DNA of 64,000 nucleotides from Bifidobacterium adolescentis ATCC 15703 (GTDB lineage: Bacteria > Actinomycetota > Actinomycetes > Actinomycetales > Bifidobacteriaceae). Position 1 is the stretch's first letter, and every line of letters starts with the position of its first letter. The notes below the pieces were generated by a model. That model worked only from the letters and a program-made list of their open reading frames with translations, searched no databases and was not told the origin of the DNA. The stretch is taken from NCBI RefSeq assembly GCF_000010425.1, contig NC_008618.1, positions 799,946 to 863,945 of the forward strand, in the 5' to 3' direction. Positions 27,592 through 36,515 of this stretch are shown here, piece after piece. The position numbers and the translations under genes are program-made.

Positions 27592-29117
27592 GCAGACATT
27601 CTCGTCCCAATACGCCTTTGCGTATTGCGCTTGCCGTAATCTCAGTGTTGCTCATCGTGGTCCTGATGGCCGTGACGCTCATATACCGGCCATCATGGCT
27701 GCATGCGGACACGCCCACGGTGGAACGCTCCTCGGTGGGTCGTACCGTCAGCCCCCGGCAGCGGCAGACGTACTGCCCGTCTCGCATGACCATTGCCGAT
27801 ACCGATGCCTATGGAGATAGCGAATACCAGGCATCCAACGGCAATATCGCGTCTTCCGCGAGATACGCCGCCTTCGGTTCGGTGTTCCATTCATCCGTCG
27901 CCTCGATGGGAGCCGACATGACGGCATCCGTGTCGATGCTGGACAAAAAAGACGACTCGTCCGATGACATCTTTGTGGCTTCCGGCAATGTCGATGACGG
28001 CTCTCGATTGCAAGACACGCGTCTGCTGACGGCTTCGAACGGTACCGGCGCGGTTTCCTCAGTGATGTCATGGGCCACGGACGGTGATTTGAAGGGCGTA
28101 TCAGCAGCCTCCTGCGTCGTGCCGGCGCTGAAACAGGCGTTCCTGCTTTCCGGTACGAAGACCGGCTTGACGCAACAGCTTGTTGTGGCCAATCCCTCCG
28201 CCAAGGACACATCGGTGACCATCAGAATCTGGGGCTCCGACAAATCCGGCGCGCTGGCGCTCTCCACCGGATCGACGCTGACCGTGGCCTCAGGCAAGGA
28301 AACGGTACTGAATCTTTCCGCAGCTGCTTCCGGCCAAGACGCGCTGTATGCCACGGTGACTGGAACTGACACTCCTGTGGCCGCAATCGTCCGCACCGTC
28401 TCCATGGACGGATTGACCCCAAAGGGATCGGATTATGCGCTTCCGAATAACGCTTTCGCGAAATCTCTGGCCCTCTACGGCTTGAATGGCGGAGACCATG
28501 CGACACTGTACCTGTATACGTCCCGCAAAACGGATGTCACCGTATCCTGGATTGACTCCAAGGGGGCGCAGCAGACCAATCAGCAGGAGCTGAAGGCGAA
28601 CCGCGCGTCCGCCATCGATCTTGGAGACGTTCCAAAATCCGCTACCGGCATCGCCATAGCCGCTTCCGAACCGGTGTCTGCCACGGCGAAGATTTCAGAC
28701 GATGGCCCCGATGGACAATCCGATTTCGCCCTAGTCAATGCGTCCGCTCCGGCGAAGATCTCCGCCATCGCGGTTCCTGACCAATCCACCGCGACGGTAG
28801 GCTTCGTCAACACCGCGGATGAGGATCGGACAGCGATCATGACGGCTTACGACACGGACGGCAAACAAGTGGACAGGCGTGAAATCGCCATCCGTCCCTC
28901 GGCTTCGACGTCGGTGCGCATCGCCGATATTAATGATGGCGATGTCGCCGCCATCCGTTTGAAGGATCCCGCCCAAGCCGTGGTCTGGAATCTTCGTGTC
29001 GGACAGAAAGATGTGTCCGGTGCGAAACTCGCCGGACTTGCCATCATCGGCGCCGTCGATTTGAAGGAGGCCAGAGAGCAGATCTGGGCGAATCAGGATA
29101 TGACTGTTGTCCGTTGA
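27588..29117 (+). CDS. DUF5719-type membrane-anchored exoprotein
   Basis: A 509-residue protein whose start overlaps the glycosyltransferase stop (ATGA), with GGAGGAAG just upstream. One N-terminal signal-anchor helix (about 11-34) precedes a long Ser-, Thr-, Ala- and Asp-rich extracellular region with repeated beta-strand patterns such as TVTGTDTPVAAIVRTVS and VGFVNTADEDRTAIMTAYD. It resembles actinobacterial DUF5719 proteins, which are typically encoded right behind the large glycosyltransferase near whiB. Function is unknown; translational coupling suggests that the two act together in the envelope. Confidence 0.8.
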   Translation: MSRHSRPNTPLRIALAVISVLLIVVLMAVTLIYRPSWLHADTPTVERSSVGRTVSPRQRQTYCPSRMTIADTDAYGDSEYQASNGNIASSARYAAFGSVFHSSVASMGADMTASVSMLDKKDDSSDDIFVASGNVDDGSRLQDTRLLTASNGTGAVSSVMSWATDGDLKGVSAASCVVPALKQAFLLSGTKTGLTQQLVVANPSAKDTSVTIRIWGSDKSGALALSTGSTLTVASGKETVLNLSAAASGQDALYATVTGTDTPVAAIVRTVSMDGLTPKGSDYALPNNAFAKSLALYGLNGGDHATLYLYTSRKTDVTVSWIDSKGAQQTNQQELKANRASAIDLGDVPKSATGIAIAASEPVSATAKISDDGPDGQSDFALVNASAPAKISAIAVPDQSTATVGFVNTADEDRTAIMTAYDTDGKQVDRREIAIRPSASTSVRIADINDGDVAAIRLKDPAQAVVWNLRVGQKDVSGAKLAGLAIIGAVDLKEAREQIWANQDMTVVR

Positions 29118-29120
29118 AAG

Positions 29121-29549
29121 TCACATGCCCCAATCAGGATCTATTTCTTCCGGACGGCGTCCGTAGATTTCCGCCAGACGTGAGACCACCTCGTCCCTGA
29201 TTGCGAATTGCAGGTCCATACGGTTACGGGCATGCGATTGCAGCGGCATGCGGTACAGCACGATACGGGGTGGAATGCCGTGTCCGGCGGGGAATGACTG
29301 CGATCCAAGATGCGGAACGTCCTCCCAAGGCGCGGGATCGGATGGCGGAACATCCTCCACAGCGAATTGGACCGGAGCTATGAGTTCAGGCCATGCCCCG
29401 TTGAGTCTGCGGATTTGCGCCACCAGCATATCGTCGAACATACCGCTTCTGGTACGGTACCGGGGCAGTCTGGTACCAAACATGGGCGTACGCGTGCCAC
29501 GTCCATGGCGGTTGCGGTATATCGGGGTCTCCCAAGGCATCTGTTGCAT
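29121..29549 (-). CDS. Metallopeptidase-family protein (Rv3259-like) lacking a clear HExxH
   Basis: A 142-residue protein similar to the actinobacterial family of mycobacterial Rv3259, annotated as metallopeptidase family. Conserved stretches are RGTRTPMFGTRLPRYRTRSG, FDDMLVAQIRRLNGAWP, IPPRIVLYRMPLQSHARNRMDL and AEIYGRRPEEIDPDWG. Zincin relatives carry HExxH in the helix before the last motif; here that helix reads RDEVVSRLAEIYG, so zinc protease activity is doubtful. ATG 29549 follows AAGGTAG. It converges with the DUF5719 gene (3 nt between the stops) and is divergent from the HAD gene. Confidence 0.8.
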   Translation of the reverse strand: MQQMPWETPIYRNRHGRGTRTPMFGTRLPRYRTRSGMFDDMLVAQIRRLNGAWPELIAPVQFAVEDVPPSDPAPWEDVPHLGSQSFPAGHGIPPRIVLYRMPLQSHARNRMDLQFAIRDEVVSRLAEIYGRRPEEIDPDWGM

Positions 29550-29625
29550 GGTTTCTACCTTATCAGGGCTTATTCGAAACATGCGATACCATGGTATGGG
29601 CTGCTCGACAAGGGGAGAAATGATC

Positions 29626-30432
29626 ATGGCGGATATTTCCGTACCTTATTGGAACATCGTTGATGTCAACATGTTGTGCGAAGGCGCGCGGCTGATTGGG
29701 TTTGACCTCGACAACACGTTGGCGCGGTCCAAGAAACCTATGAAAGCGGACATGGCCGAATGCTTCTCTGCATTGACATCATTGATTGACGTCGCGGTGA
29801 TCACCGGCGGCAAATACTCGTTGCTGCAAAGTCAGGTGGTGGACAGGCTGTCCGACCATGCCGACAAGTCGAAACTTCACCTCATGCCGACCAGCGGAAC
29901 CCGCTACTACCGGTGGGACGGGCAACGGTGGGGGAAAGTGTTCTCCCACGATCTAAGCGACGAGGACCGTGCCAAGGCGAAGGAATCGCTGGAACGGAAT
30001 GCTCGTGAGCAGGGCATTTGGGCCACTCATGTCTGGGGCGAGCGCATCGAGGACAGAGGCAGTCAGATCACCTTTTCCGCATTGGGGCAGCTTGCCCCCG
30101 TCGAGGCCAAGGAGGCATGGGACCCCACCAACGAGAAGAAGAACCGATTGGCCTGTGCGGTTGCTGCCGAACTACCGAATCTTGAAGTAAGACCTGGAGG
30201 CTCCAGCAGTGTTGATATCTCACAGCGTGGCGTCGATAAGTCGTTCGCCGTCCGTGAACTCGCGGATATTCTCGATATCGAGGTCGGTCAGATCGTGTTC
30301 ATCGGAGACCGGATGGAACCCAACGGCAATGATTATCCCGCGGCGAAGGCCGGCACAAGGGCTGTCAAAGTGAACGGTCCCGCGGATACCGTGAAATTAT
30401 GCGGCGAGATTATCGCCAGATTGTCCCGATGA
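29626..30432 (+). CDS. HAD superfamily (IIB type) sugar-phosphatase or phosphomannomutase-like hydrolase
   Basis: A 268-residue HAD hydrolase. Motif I is FDLDNTLARS (Asp27 and Asp29), motif II ITGG (Thr near residue 65), a Lys lies in GVDKSFAVREL, and the last motif is FIGDRMEPNGNDYPAAK. The cap and the GxDKxxA pattern are those of type IIB enzymes such as phosphomannomutase-like and sucrose-phosphatase-like proteins. The substrate is probably a sugar phosphate. ATG 29626 is preferred; GGGGAG lies 8 nt upstream. Beside envelope glycan genes a role in nucleotide-sugar supply is plausible but unproved. Confidence 0.85.
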   Translation: MADISVPYWNIVDVNMLCEGARLIGFDLDNTLARSKKPMKADMAECFSALTSLIDVAVITGGKYSLLQSQVVDRLSDHADKSKLHLMPTSGTRYYRWDGQRWGKVFSHDLSDEDRAKAKESLERNAREQGIWATHVWGERIEDRGSQITFSALGQLAPVEAKEAWDPTNEKKNRLACAVAAELPNLEVRPGGSSSVDISQRGVDKSFAVRELADILDIEVGQIVFIGDRMEPNGNDYPAAKAGTRAVKVNGPADTVKLCGEIIARLSR

Positions 30433-30442
30433 CGGAGCCGGT

Positions 30443-31159
30443 GTGAATCTGATGGCGGGCTCATTCGCGCATATGGCGAATCTGTTGTTCCCACGAGGCT
30501 GTGCGGGATGCGACAAGCCTGATGACGTGTTGTGCGATGCCTGTCTTGCGTCATTCGACTGCGAACTGTCCCAGCCATTGGAAACGGCTGAGATGGGTCG
30601 ATGGTTCGCGTGCGGATGGTATCGGGGTGCCGCCAGACAGTCGATTCTGGCATGGAAAGACCACGGAGACGAGGAATGCGACCGTCCGTTCTCGGATGCG
30701 TTGTGCAGGCTTGCGGAACGCGCCGGTGTGATTGATGCCATGGATGGCGTTCGTGAGATCTGCGATACCATACTGGTCGTTCCCGCGCCGTCGTCGATTG
30801 CTTCCATGCGTCAGCGCGGACGACGGCACATGATGCCGCTGGCAAAACGGTTGTCGGCGTTTCTACGGTGCCGGACAGGTTTCCGCGTACAGGTATGCGA
30901 TGCGTTGACGAACAAAGGAATCAAAGGCAAATCCGTCGAGACCAAGGGCACGGAACAGAGGGCGCAACGCCTTAAGGGGCATGTCATGGTTCGTCCGGGC
31001 GTCACCCTTCAAAACAAGGCGGTGATTCTGGTGGATGACATCGTCACCTCTGGAGCCACCATGCGTCGTTGTGTTGACGCTCTAACTTCACAGGGAGCTT
31101 TGGTCATTACCGTGCTGGCGTTGGCACACACTCCGGCCGGCAGACCTTTGGCGGCGTAA
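30443..31159 (+). CDS. comF: ComF family phosphoribosyltransferase-like protein
   Basis: A 238-residue ComF-type protein. The N-terminal zinc ribbon is visible as CAGCDKPDDVLCDAC (about residues 19-33), and the C-terminal phosphoribosyltransferase domain has VILVDDIVTSGATMRRC (about 193-210), the PRPP loop. Middle motifs LVVPAPSS, RQRGRRHMMPLAKRL and NKGIKGKSVETKGTEQRAQ are typical. ComF is needed for DNA uptake in competent species; in others its role is unclear. It lies 10 nt after the HAD gene and converges with the sensor kinase gene 4 nt downstream. Confidence 0.9.
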   Translation: MNLMAGSFAHMANLLFPRGCAGCDKPDDVLCDACLASFDCELSQPLETAEMGRWFACGWYRGAARQSILAWKDHGDEECDRPFSDALCRLAERAGVIDAMDGVREICDTILVVPAPSSIASMRQRGRRHMMPLAKRLSAFLRCRTGFRVQVCDALTNKGIKGKSVETKGTEQRAQRLKGHVMVRPGVTLQNKAVILVDDIVTSGATMRRCVDALTSQGALVITVLALAHTPAGRPLAA

Positions 31160-31163
31160 ATCG

Positions 31164-32240
31164 TCACTCGTCATCGGAAATGTGATATTTCGGCAAAGTG
31201 ATTTCGAAATCGGCGCCGCGCGGATCATCCACCACTCGTACCGTGCCGCCATGCAATTGCGCCGCCCATCGGGCGATTGACAGTCCAAGACCGGTTCCTC
31301 CCGATTCGGTACCCGGTCCCGTCTTGCCTTTGACGAATCGACGGAAGATATCGGACCGCGCTTCTTGGGGAATCTGCGAGCCGAAGTTGACGACATTCGT
31401 CACAATCGTGCCGAAATCCTTGTTTTCATGCGCTTCGATGAGCACCGCGGTATTGTCTGCGGAGTGTTTGAGCGCATTGGCGATGATATTGGTGAACAAC
31501 TGGCGCAGACGATCCTGATCGCCTTCCATTTCGATGTCGTCGGGCACGTGGATTTCGATATTGTGGGCATGCCCGGCATCGGCGATTTCCAACGGTTCCA
31601 CGGTTTCGTCGATGAAATCCGCGAAATTGAATTTATCGATCTGCAGGCTCGCCGCACCGGCTTCCATGCGGGACAAATCAAGCAGAAACGCGATCAGATC
31701 CGACAAACGGTGCGTTTGGTTGAGAATGCTTTCCAGATTCGATGGGGTCGGTTCCACAACGCCGTCGGCCATGTTCTCGACCATGGCCTGCAACGCGGAT
31801 ACAGGCGTACGTAGCTCGTGGCTCACATTGGCCACCATGTCCCGTCTCATCTGGTCGGCATGCTGCAGTTCCTCCGCCATCTCATTGAAAGACAAAGCCA
31901 GCTGTCCGACCTCGTCGCGGCTGTTGGCATCGACATGCACCCGGACGGTGTAGTCGCCGTCCGCCATAGCCTCCGCGGCATCCCGCATCTCGCGCAGGGG
32001 AGAGGTGAGTCCCCTAGAGAAGAAATAGGTGATGCCCAAAGCCACGGCAAGGGTGATCGGCATGGCTATCCACAGGCTCAATCCGACTTTGAGCAGGAAC
32101 CAAGCCATGATGAACGCGATGATGGTGGAAATGGTGATCAGCACGCTCAATTCCATTTTGAGCGAAGAGAACAAACCAATAGGGCGTTCGGTATCCAACG
32201 GATTGACCGAACGCCCTGGTTTTGAATCAGTGGTACGCAT
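31164..32240 (-). CDS. Membrane sensor histidine kinase (HAMP-HisKA-HATPase)
   Basis: A 358-residue class I kinase. Two close membrane helices (about 32-51 and 55-75) leave almost no extracellular loop, so sensing is probably intramembrane or through a partner. A HAMP domain follows, then VANVSHELRTPVSALQAM with phospho-acceptor His141, and the ATP domain with NIIANALKHS, and GTGLGLSIARWAAQLHGG near residue 318. It pairs with the OmpR-type regulator encoded immediately upstream. A 28-bp tandem duplication fills the space between the two genes. Confidence 0.93.
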   Translation of the reverse strand: MRTTDSKPGRSVNPLDTERPIGLFSSLKMELSVLITISTIIAFIMAWFLLKVGLSLWIAMPITLAVALGITYFFSRGLTSPLREMRDAAEAMADGDYTVRVHVDANSRDEVGQLALSFNEMAEELQHADQMRRDMVANVSHELRTPVSALQAMVENMADGVVEPTPSNLESILNQTHRLSDLIAFLLDLSRMEAGAASLQIDKFNFADFIDETVEPLEIADAGHAHNIEIHVPDDIEMEGDQDRLRQLFTNIIANALKHSADNTAVLIEAHENKDFGTIVTNVVNFGSQIPQEARSDIFRRFVKGKTGPGTESGGTGLGLSIARWAAQLHGGTVRVVDDPRGADFEITLPKYHISDDE

Positions 32241-32248
32241 ACCACCAA

Positions 32249-32304
32249 ATCTTAGCGCATCATACTATTCTTCCGGATCTTAGCGCATCATACTATTCTT
32301 CCGG
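32249..32304. repeat. 28-bp perfect tandem duplication at the regulator/kinase junction
   Basis: Bases 32249-32276 and 32277-32304 are identical head-to-tail copies. The second copy contains the last codons (Glu-Glu-stop) of the response regulator; the first lies between the genes. The duplication keeps the regulator reading frame intact and only lengthens the gap to the kinase start. Confidence 0.95.
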
Positions 32305-33015
32305 CGGTTCGAACGCGTAGCCTACGCCATGCACGGTTCGAATGGTCTTCGAACCCAGCTTGTGACGTAGCGCCTTGACATGCGAATCCACAGTACGGGT
32401 GCCGGACGCATCCACCCAATCCCACACTTCCTCGAGCAGCTTCTCGCGAGTGAGCACGGACTTCGGTTTGCGGGCCAAAGTGGCCAGCAAATCAAATTCC
32501 GTTGGGGTCAAATGCACCTGCTCCCCATTGACGGTGACGATACGCTGGGCCGGATCGATGACCAGAGAGCCGAAATCAAGCAGTTTCTCGTTTTCGGAGT
32601 TCTTGGCGATGACCTTCGCCCTGTCCACACGACGAAGCAGCGCCTTGCACCGGGCGATGAGCTCGCGCATGGAGAACGGCTTGGTCATGTAATCGTCGGC
32701 TCCGGCACCAAGACCGATGACCTTGTCGGCCTCGTCGTCTCGCGCCGTCAGAATCAGCACAGGCACAGGACGTTCAGCCACGATGCGCTTGGTGGCCTCA
32801 AGACCATCCATCACGGGCAGCATGATATCCATGATGACCAGATCCGGACGGAGCGTGGAAGCGGCCTGGACGGCGCTGGCGCCGTCGGAAGCCACGCGCG
32901 CGGTCCAACCCTCCGCAGTGATGCGCTGCGCGATGGCGGTGGCCAAGGTCGGTTCATCCTCGACCACCAGAACGGTACGTGGAATTACTGTGGATTGTGC
33001 TGATGAATTGAGCAT
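32293..33015 (-). CDS. OmpR/PhoB-type response regulator
   Basis: A 240-residue DNA-binding regulator. The receiver domain shows VLVVEDEP, the phosphorylation site LVIMDIMLPVMDG (Asp63) and DDYMTKPFSMREL (Lys near residue 112). The winged-helix domain (about 140-238) ends with DWVDASGTRTVDSHVKALRHKL and RTVHGVGYAFEPPEE. GAAAGGCGG precedes the ATG. It is the first gene of a two-gene system with the kinase at 31164; the glgB gene stops 15 nt upstream, so read-through from glgB is possible. Confidence 0.95.
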   Translation of the reverse strand: MLNSSAQSTVIPRTVLVVEDEPTLATAIAQRITAEGWTARVASDGASAVQAASTLRPDLVIMDIMLPVMDGLEATKRIVAERPVPVLILTARDDEADKVIGLGAGADDYMTKPFSMRELIARCKALLRRVDRAKVIAKNSENEKLLDFGSLVIDPAQRIVTVNGEQVHLTPTEFDLLATLARKPKSVLTREKLLEEVWDWVDASGTRTVDSHVKALRHKLGSKTIRTVHGVGYAFEPPEE

Positions 33016-33030
33016 AGCGTTCCGCCTTTC

Positions 33031-35286
33031 TCAGAGTTCCGGCTTCAAGAATACTGCTCCCAGTGCCGGAACGGTGATTTTCGCGGACCAATCACGGGAA
33101 TGATACTCACCCTTGACCGCCTTGAAGGTGCCGTTGTGAATATCGGAACCGCCGTACTTCTTATCGTCCGTGGTCAGCACTTCGGTCCACTTGCCACCCT
33201 TGGTGAGCGGAACCTGGTAATCCTCCCATGCCTCGCCCGAGAAGTTCACGACAACGACCATCTGCTCGCCATCCTTGCCGATACGCACGAAGCTGAGCGT
33301 GTTATGGTCGGCGTCATCGCTGGTCAGCCATTGGAATCCGGCAGGATCGAAGTCCTGGCTCCACAATGCGGGAGACGCCTTGTACAGGGTGTTCAGGTCG
33401 GCGACGAGCTTCTGCACGCCACGGTGGTCAGGCCAATTGAGCACATCCCAATCCACCGAACCGTCATGATCCCATTCGCCGTACTGCGCCACCTCATTGC
33501 CCATGAAGGAGAGCTTCTTGCCCGGATGGGCCCACTGATAGGCGAACAGCGCGCGCACGCCGGCATAGCGCTGCCAGTCATCGCCCGGCATCTTGCCGAA
33601 CAGCGAGCCCTTGCCGTACACGACCTCGTCGTGGCTGATCGGCAGCACATAATGCTCCGAGTATGCGTACACCATGGAGAAGGTGATCTCGTTGTGGTGC
33701 CACTTACGGTTGATCGGCTCCTCGTGCAGATACTGCAGGGTGTCGTGCATCCAACCCATGTTCCACTTGAGGCCGAAGCCCAAACCGCCGGCATCGGTCG
33801 GTGCGGTGATGCCGGGATACGCGGTGGATTCCTCGGCGATCATCATGATGCCCGGATTGTTCTTGTACGCGGTCGCCGTGGCTTCCTTGAGGAAGTCGAT
33901 GGCCTCGAGGTTTTCTCGTCCACCGTAGATGTTCGGATGCCACTGGCCCGGCTTGCGGCTGTAATCCAAGTACAGCATCGAGGAGACCGCGTCCACGCGC
34001 AGCGCGTCGATATGGTACTCGTCCAGCCAGAAGCAGGCGTTGGCCACCAGGAAGTTGCGCACTTCGCGGCGTCCGAAATTGAACACGTAGGTGCCCCAAT
34101 CCGGATGCTCGCCACGGGTCGGGTCCGGATCCTCGTACAGAGGCGTGCCATCGAATCTGCCAAGGGCGAACGCGTCCTTCGGGAAATGCGCCGGAACCCA
34201 GTCCATGATCACGCCGATGCCGGCCTCGTGCATCTTCTCGACGAGATACTTGAAGTCGTCAGGGCCGCCAAGGCGCGAATCAATCGCGTAATAGCCGGTT
34301 ACCTGATAACCCCACGAGCCGGAGAAGGGATGCTCGGCCAGCGGCATGAATTCCACATGGGTGAAACCTTCCTTCTGGACGTAGGGGACCAGCTTGTCGG
34401 CCAGTTCGCGATAGTTCTTCACATCCTTGCGCCAGCTAGAGGCATGGACCTCGTAGATGCTGACCGGACCGTTGTGCGGGTCGGTCTTGGCTCGCTGGTC
34501 CATCCAGTTCTCGTCATGCCACGCATGGACGGAGTCGACGACGATGGAACCGGTGCGCGGCGGAATCTCATGCGAACGCTCCATCGGATCGGCCTTCATG
34601 ACCCATTCGTTGTTGGCGTTGAGGATCTCGTACTTGTAAATCGTTCCCGTTCCGACACCAGGAATGAACAGCTCCCAGACTCCAGAGGAGCCCAGTTCAC
34701 GCATGGCGTGGGTGCGTCCGTTCCAGCCGTTGAAATCTCCCACCACACGTACCGCATGGGCATTCGGAGCCCACACGGTGAATGCGGTGCCCGCCAGCTG
34801 TTCGCCCTTGACGCCGTCATTGGAGCCCAACGGATCGTCATAGCGCAGCACGCGCGCTCCCAAAGCCTCCCAAAGGCGCTCATGGCGTCCCTCGCCAAAC
34901 AGGTACATGTCCAAATCGCCGATGGTGGGCAGATAACGGTACGGGTCGTCGGACACCACGGTGGAACCGTCTTCATATTCGGTGCTGATGCGATAATCGG
35001 GCACGCCGAAGCCGTCATCGGTCTTGATGGCCGGAATGAGTGCCATGAAAACGCCATTGTGTTCATGCACCGCCTGGGTTCGGGCATTTTCGGTGATGAT
35101 CGTCACGGATTTCGCCAACGGACGAAGCACGCGGATCGTGACGACATCCTCATGCTCGTCGGGACCGAGATGCCCGCCGAGCACCTCGTGTGGATTGTAG
35201 AACGTACCGTTGCTTACTGCATCCAGGTCGCCCTGTGCAACAGGAACGGCAACGCTATCTTCTTTGATCTTGGATTCTGTAGCCAT
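33031..35286 (-). CDS. glgB: 1,4-alpha-glucan branching enzyme
   Basis: GlgB makes alpha-1,6 branches during glycogen synthesis. The 751 residues contain an N-terminal beta-sandwich ([23 protein letters not shown]), a CBM48 domain ([27 protein letters not shown]), and the GH13 barrel with [10 protein letters not shown], the nucleophile motif [25 protein letters not shown] with the acid/base Glu, and [12 protein letters not shown]; an alpha-amylase C-terminal domain closes it. The short spacing to the downstream response regulator suggests a shared transcript. Confidence 0.97.
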   Translation of the reverse strand: MATESKIKEDSVAVPVAQGDLDAVSNGTFYNPHEVLGGHLGPDEHEDVVTIRVLRPLAKSVTIITENARTQAVHEHNGVFMALIPAIKTDDGFGVPDYRISTEYEDGSTVVSDDPYRYLPTIGDLDMYLFGEGRHERLWEALGARVLRYDDPLGSNDGVKGEQLAGTAFTVWAPNAHAVRVVGDFNGWNGRTHAMRELGSSGVWELFIPGVGTGTIYKYEILNANNEWVMKADPMERSHEIPPRTGSIVVDSVHAWHDENWMDQRAKTDPHNGPVSIYEVHASSWRKDVKNYRELADKLVPYVQKEGFTHVEFMPLAEHPFSGSWGYQVTGYYAIDSRLGGPDDFKYLVEKMHEAGIGVIMDWVPAHFPKDAFALGRFDGTPLYEDPDPTRGEHPDWGTYVFNFGRREVRNFLVANACFWLDEYHIDALRVDAVSSMLYLDYSRKPGQWHPNIYGGRENLEAIDFLKEATATAYKNNPGIMMIAEESTAYPGITAPTDAGGLGFGLKWNMGWMHDTLQYLHEEPINRKWHHNEITFSMVYAYSEHYVLPISHDEVVYGKGSLFGKMPGDDWQRYAGVRALFAYQWAHPGKKLSFMGNEVAQYGEWDHDGSVDWDVLNWPDHRGVQKLVADLNTLYKASPALWSQDFDPAGFQWLTSDDADHNTLSFVRIGKDGEQMVVVVNFSGEAWEDYQVPLTKGGKWTEVLTTDDKKYGGSDIHNGTFKAVKGEYHSRDWSAKITVPALGAVFLKPEL

Positions 35287-35423
35287 GGGAAAAGTGTAAG
35301 CATGAAATGCTTGAAAATTGGCCCGTGTCGCGTCTTTTTTTGGTTTTTTGGCGGATTTTTAGGCAAGTCCAACCCTGATGGCACAATAATTCGGGTTTTG
35401 TGTAAGCTTTTCACGGAGGATTC

Positions 35424-36020
35424 ATGGGTTACAAGGTCGGCGACATGGTCGTCTATCCGCGTCACGGCGCAGCGAAGGTGGAGGCCATCACCGAGCGAAC
35501 GGTCAAGGGTGTGACCCGAGAATATCTGCAGCTGTCGGTGCTGTCGTCCGACGGGCTGGTCATCAATGTTCCGGTGGAGAACGCCAAGAAAGTGGGTGTC
35601 CGAGACATCGTCGGCGCCAAGGAGGTCGCGAAGGTCTTCGAGATTCTGCGTACTCCGATCATCGAAAAGGAAATGAACTGGTCCCGCCGGTACAAGCTGA
35701 ACGTCGAGAAGATCGCCACCGGCGATGTGAATAAAATCGCCGAAGTCGTGCGAGACCTCGCCCAGCGTGATGTCGACGAGCATGGGCTGTCCGCCGGTGA
35801 GAAGCGCATGCTCACCAAGGCTCGCAGCATCCTGACTTCCGAGATCGCGTTGTCGGAGCATCTTGATGAGAATGAGGCCCAGCGTCTGCTTGACGTGAAC
35901 CTTGGTTATGAACCGCCGCGCCCTGGCGACGAGGATCATCACACCGAAGCTCCTGAAGAGGCGGCCATGGACACTTTGGCGCGCGTCGAGGCGGAGAACA
36001 AGAAGTCCAAGAAGAAGTAA
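35424..36020 (+). CDS. carD: CarD-family RNA polymerase-binding regulator
   Basis: A 198-residue CarD protein that stabilises the open promoter complex through its contact with the RNA polymerase beta subunit. The N-terminal Tudor-like domain starts [21 protein letters not shown] and includes [15 protein letters not shown]; the C-terminal helical domain contains [25 protein letters not shown] and [20 protein letters not shown]. The usual C-terminus is extended by about 35 residues rich in Glu, Lys and Pro. CACGGAGGATTC is a strong start context. The gene lies 10 nt before ispF, a pairing common in Actinobacteria. Confidence 0.95.
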   Translation: MGYKVGDMVVYPRHGAAKVEAITERTVKGVTREYLQLSVLSSDGLVINVPVENAKKVGVRDIVGAKEVAKVFEILRTPIIEKEMNWSRRYKLNVEKIATGDVNKIAEVVRDLAQRDVDEHGLSAGEKRMLTKARSILTSEIALSEHLDENEAQRLLDVNLGYEPPRPGDEDHHTEAPEEAAMDTLARVEAENKKSKKK

Positions 36021-36030
36021 GGGAATTTCC

Positions 36031-36507
36031 ATGCGTATCGGTCAGGGATTTGACGCCCATCGATTCGCGTCCCATGATGCAGGCAAGCCGTTATGGCTTG
36101 CCTGTTTGCGTTGGGATGGTGACGGCATCGAAGGCGATTCGGACGGTGATGTCGCAGCCCATGCGTTGATTGACGCGTTGCTTTCCGCAGCCGGATTGGG
36201 TGATATAGGCATGCTTTTCGGAGTCGGTTCCGATTCCGCCGGTGCCGGCAAACACGGCGACGAGATGCTCCGCGCGACGGTTGCGTATTTGCGTGCGCAT
36301 GGCATGAGGCCGGTGAGCGCAAGCGTGGTCGTCGTGGCCAATCGTCCGAAAATCGGCAAGCGCCGTGACGAGGCGCAACAGGCGTTGAGCCATGCCATCG
36401 GCTGTGAAGTGTCGCTGACGGCCACCACTACCGACGGCATGGGATTCACCGGTTCGGGCGAGGGCATCGCGGCCATCGCCAGCGCCTTGGTGGAACCGAT
36501 CGGCTGA
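36031..36507 (+). CDS. ispF: 2-C-methyl-D-erythritol 2,4-cyclodiphosphate synthase
   Basis: IspF closes the cyclodiphosphate ring in the non-mevalonate isoprenoid pathway. The 158 residues match the family length. Metal ligands Asp8 and His10 lie in GQGFDAHRF; DGDVAAHALIDALLSAAGLGDIG carries the third His, and TATTTDGMGFTGSGEGIAAIA ends the active site. The region normally reading FPDTDP is changed to FGVGSDSAGAGKHGDE, a local divergence. It is probably transcribed with carD and converges with the ABC permease gene (8 nt apart). Confidence 0.95.
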   Translation: MRIGQGFDAHRFASHDAGKPLWLACLRWDGDGIEGDSDGDVAAHALIDALLSAAGLGDIGMLFGVGSDSAGAGKHGDEMLRATVAYLRAHGMRPVSASVVVVANRPKIGKRRDEAQQALSHAIGCEVSLTATTTDGMGFTGSGEGIAAIASALVEPIG

Positions 36508-36515
36508 TACTTTCG

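Noticed and set aside
18829..28000. A type VII secretion locus around the EssC-like ATPase
   Set aside because: No EccB, EccD, EccE, mycosin or WXG100-like gene was found in the surrounding open frames.
33100..35514. An 804-codon open frame antisense to glgB (and similar ones opposite mfd, guaA and xfp)
   Set aside because: The sense genes are well-known enzymes with complete motifs; the antisense products show no homology features and the codon bias of the sense strand explains the lack of stops.
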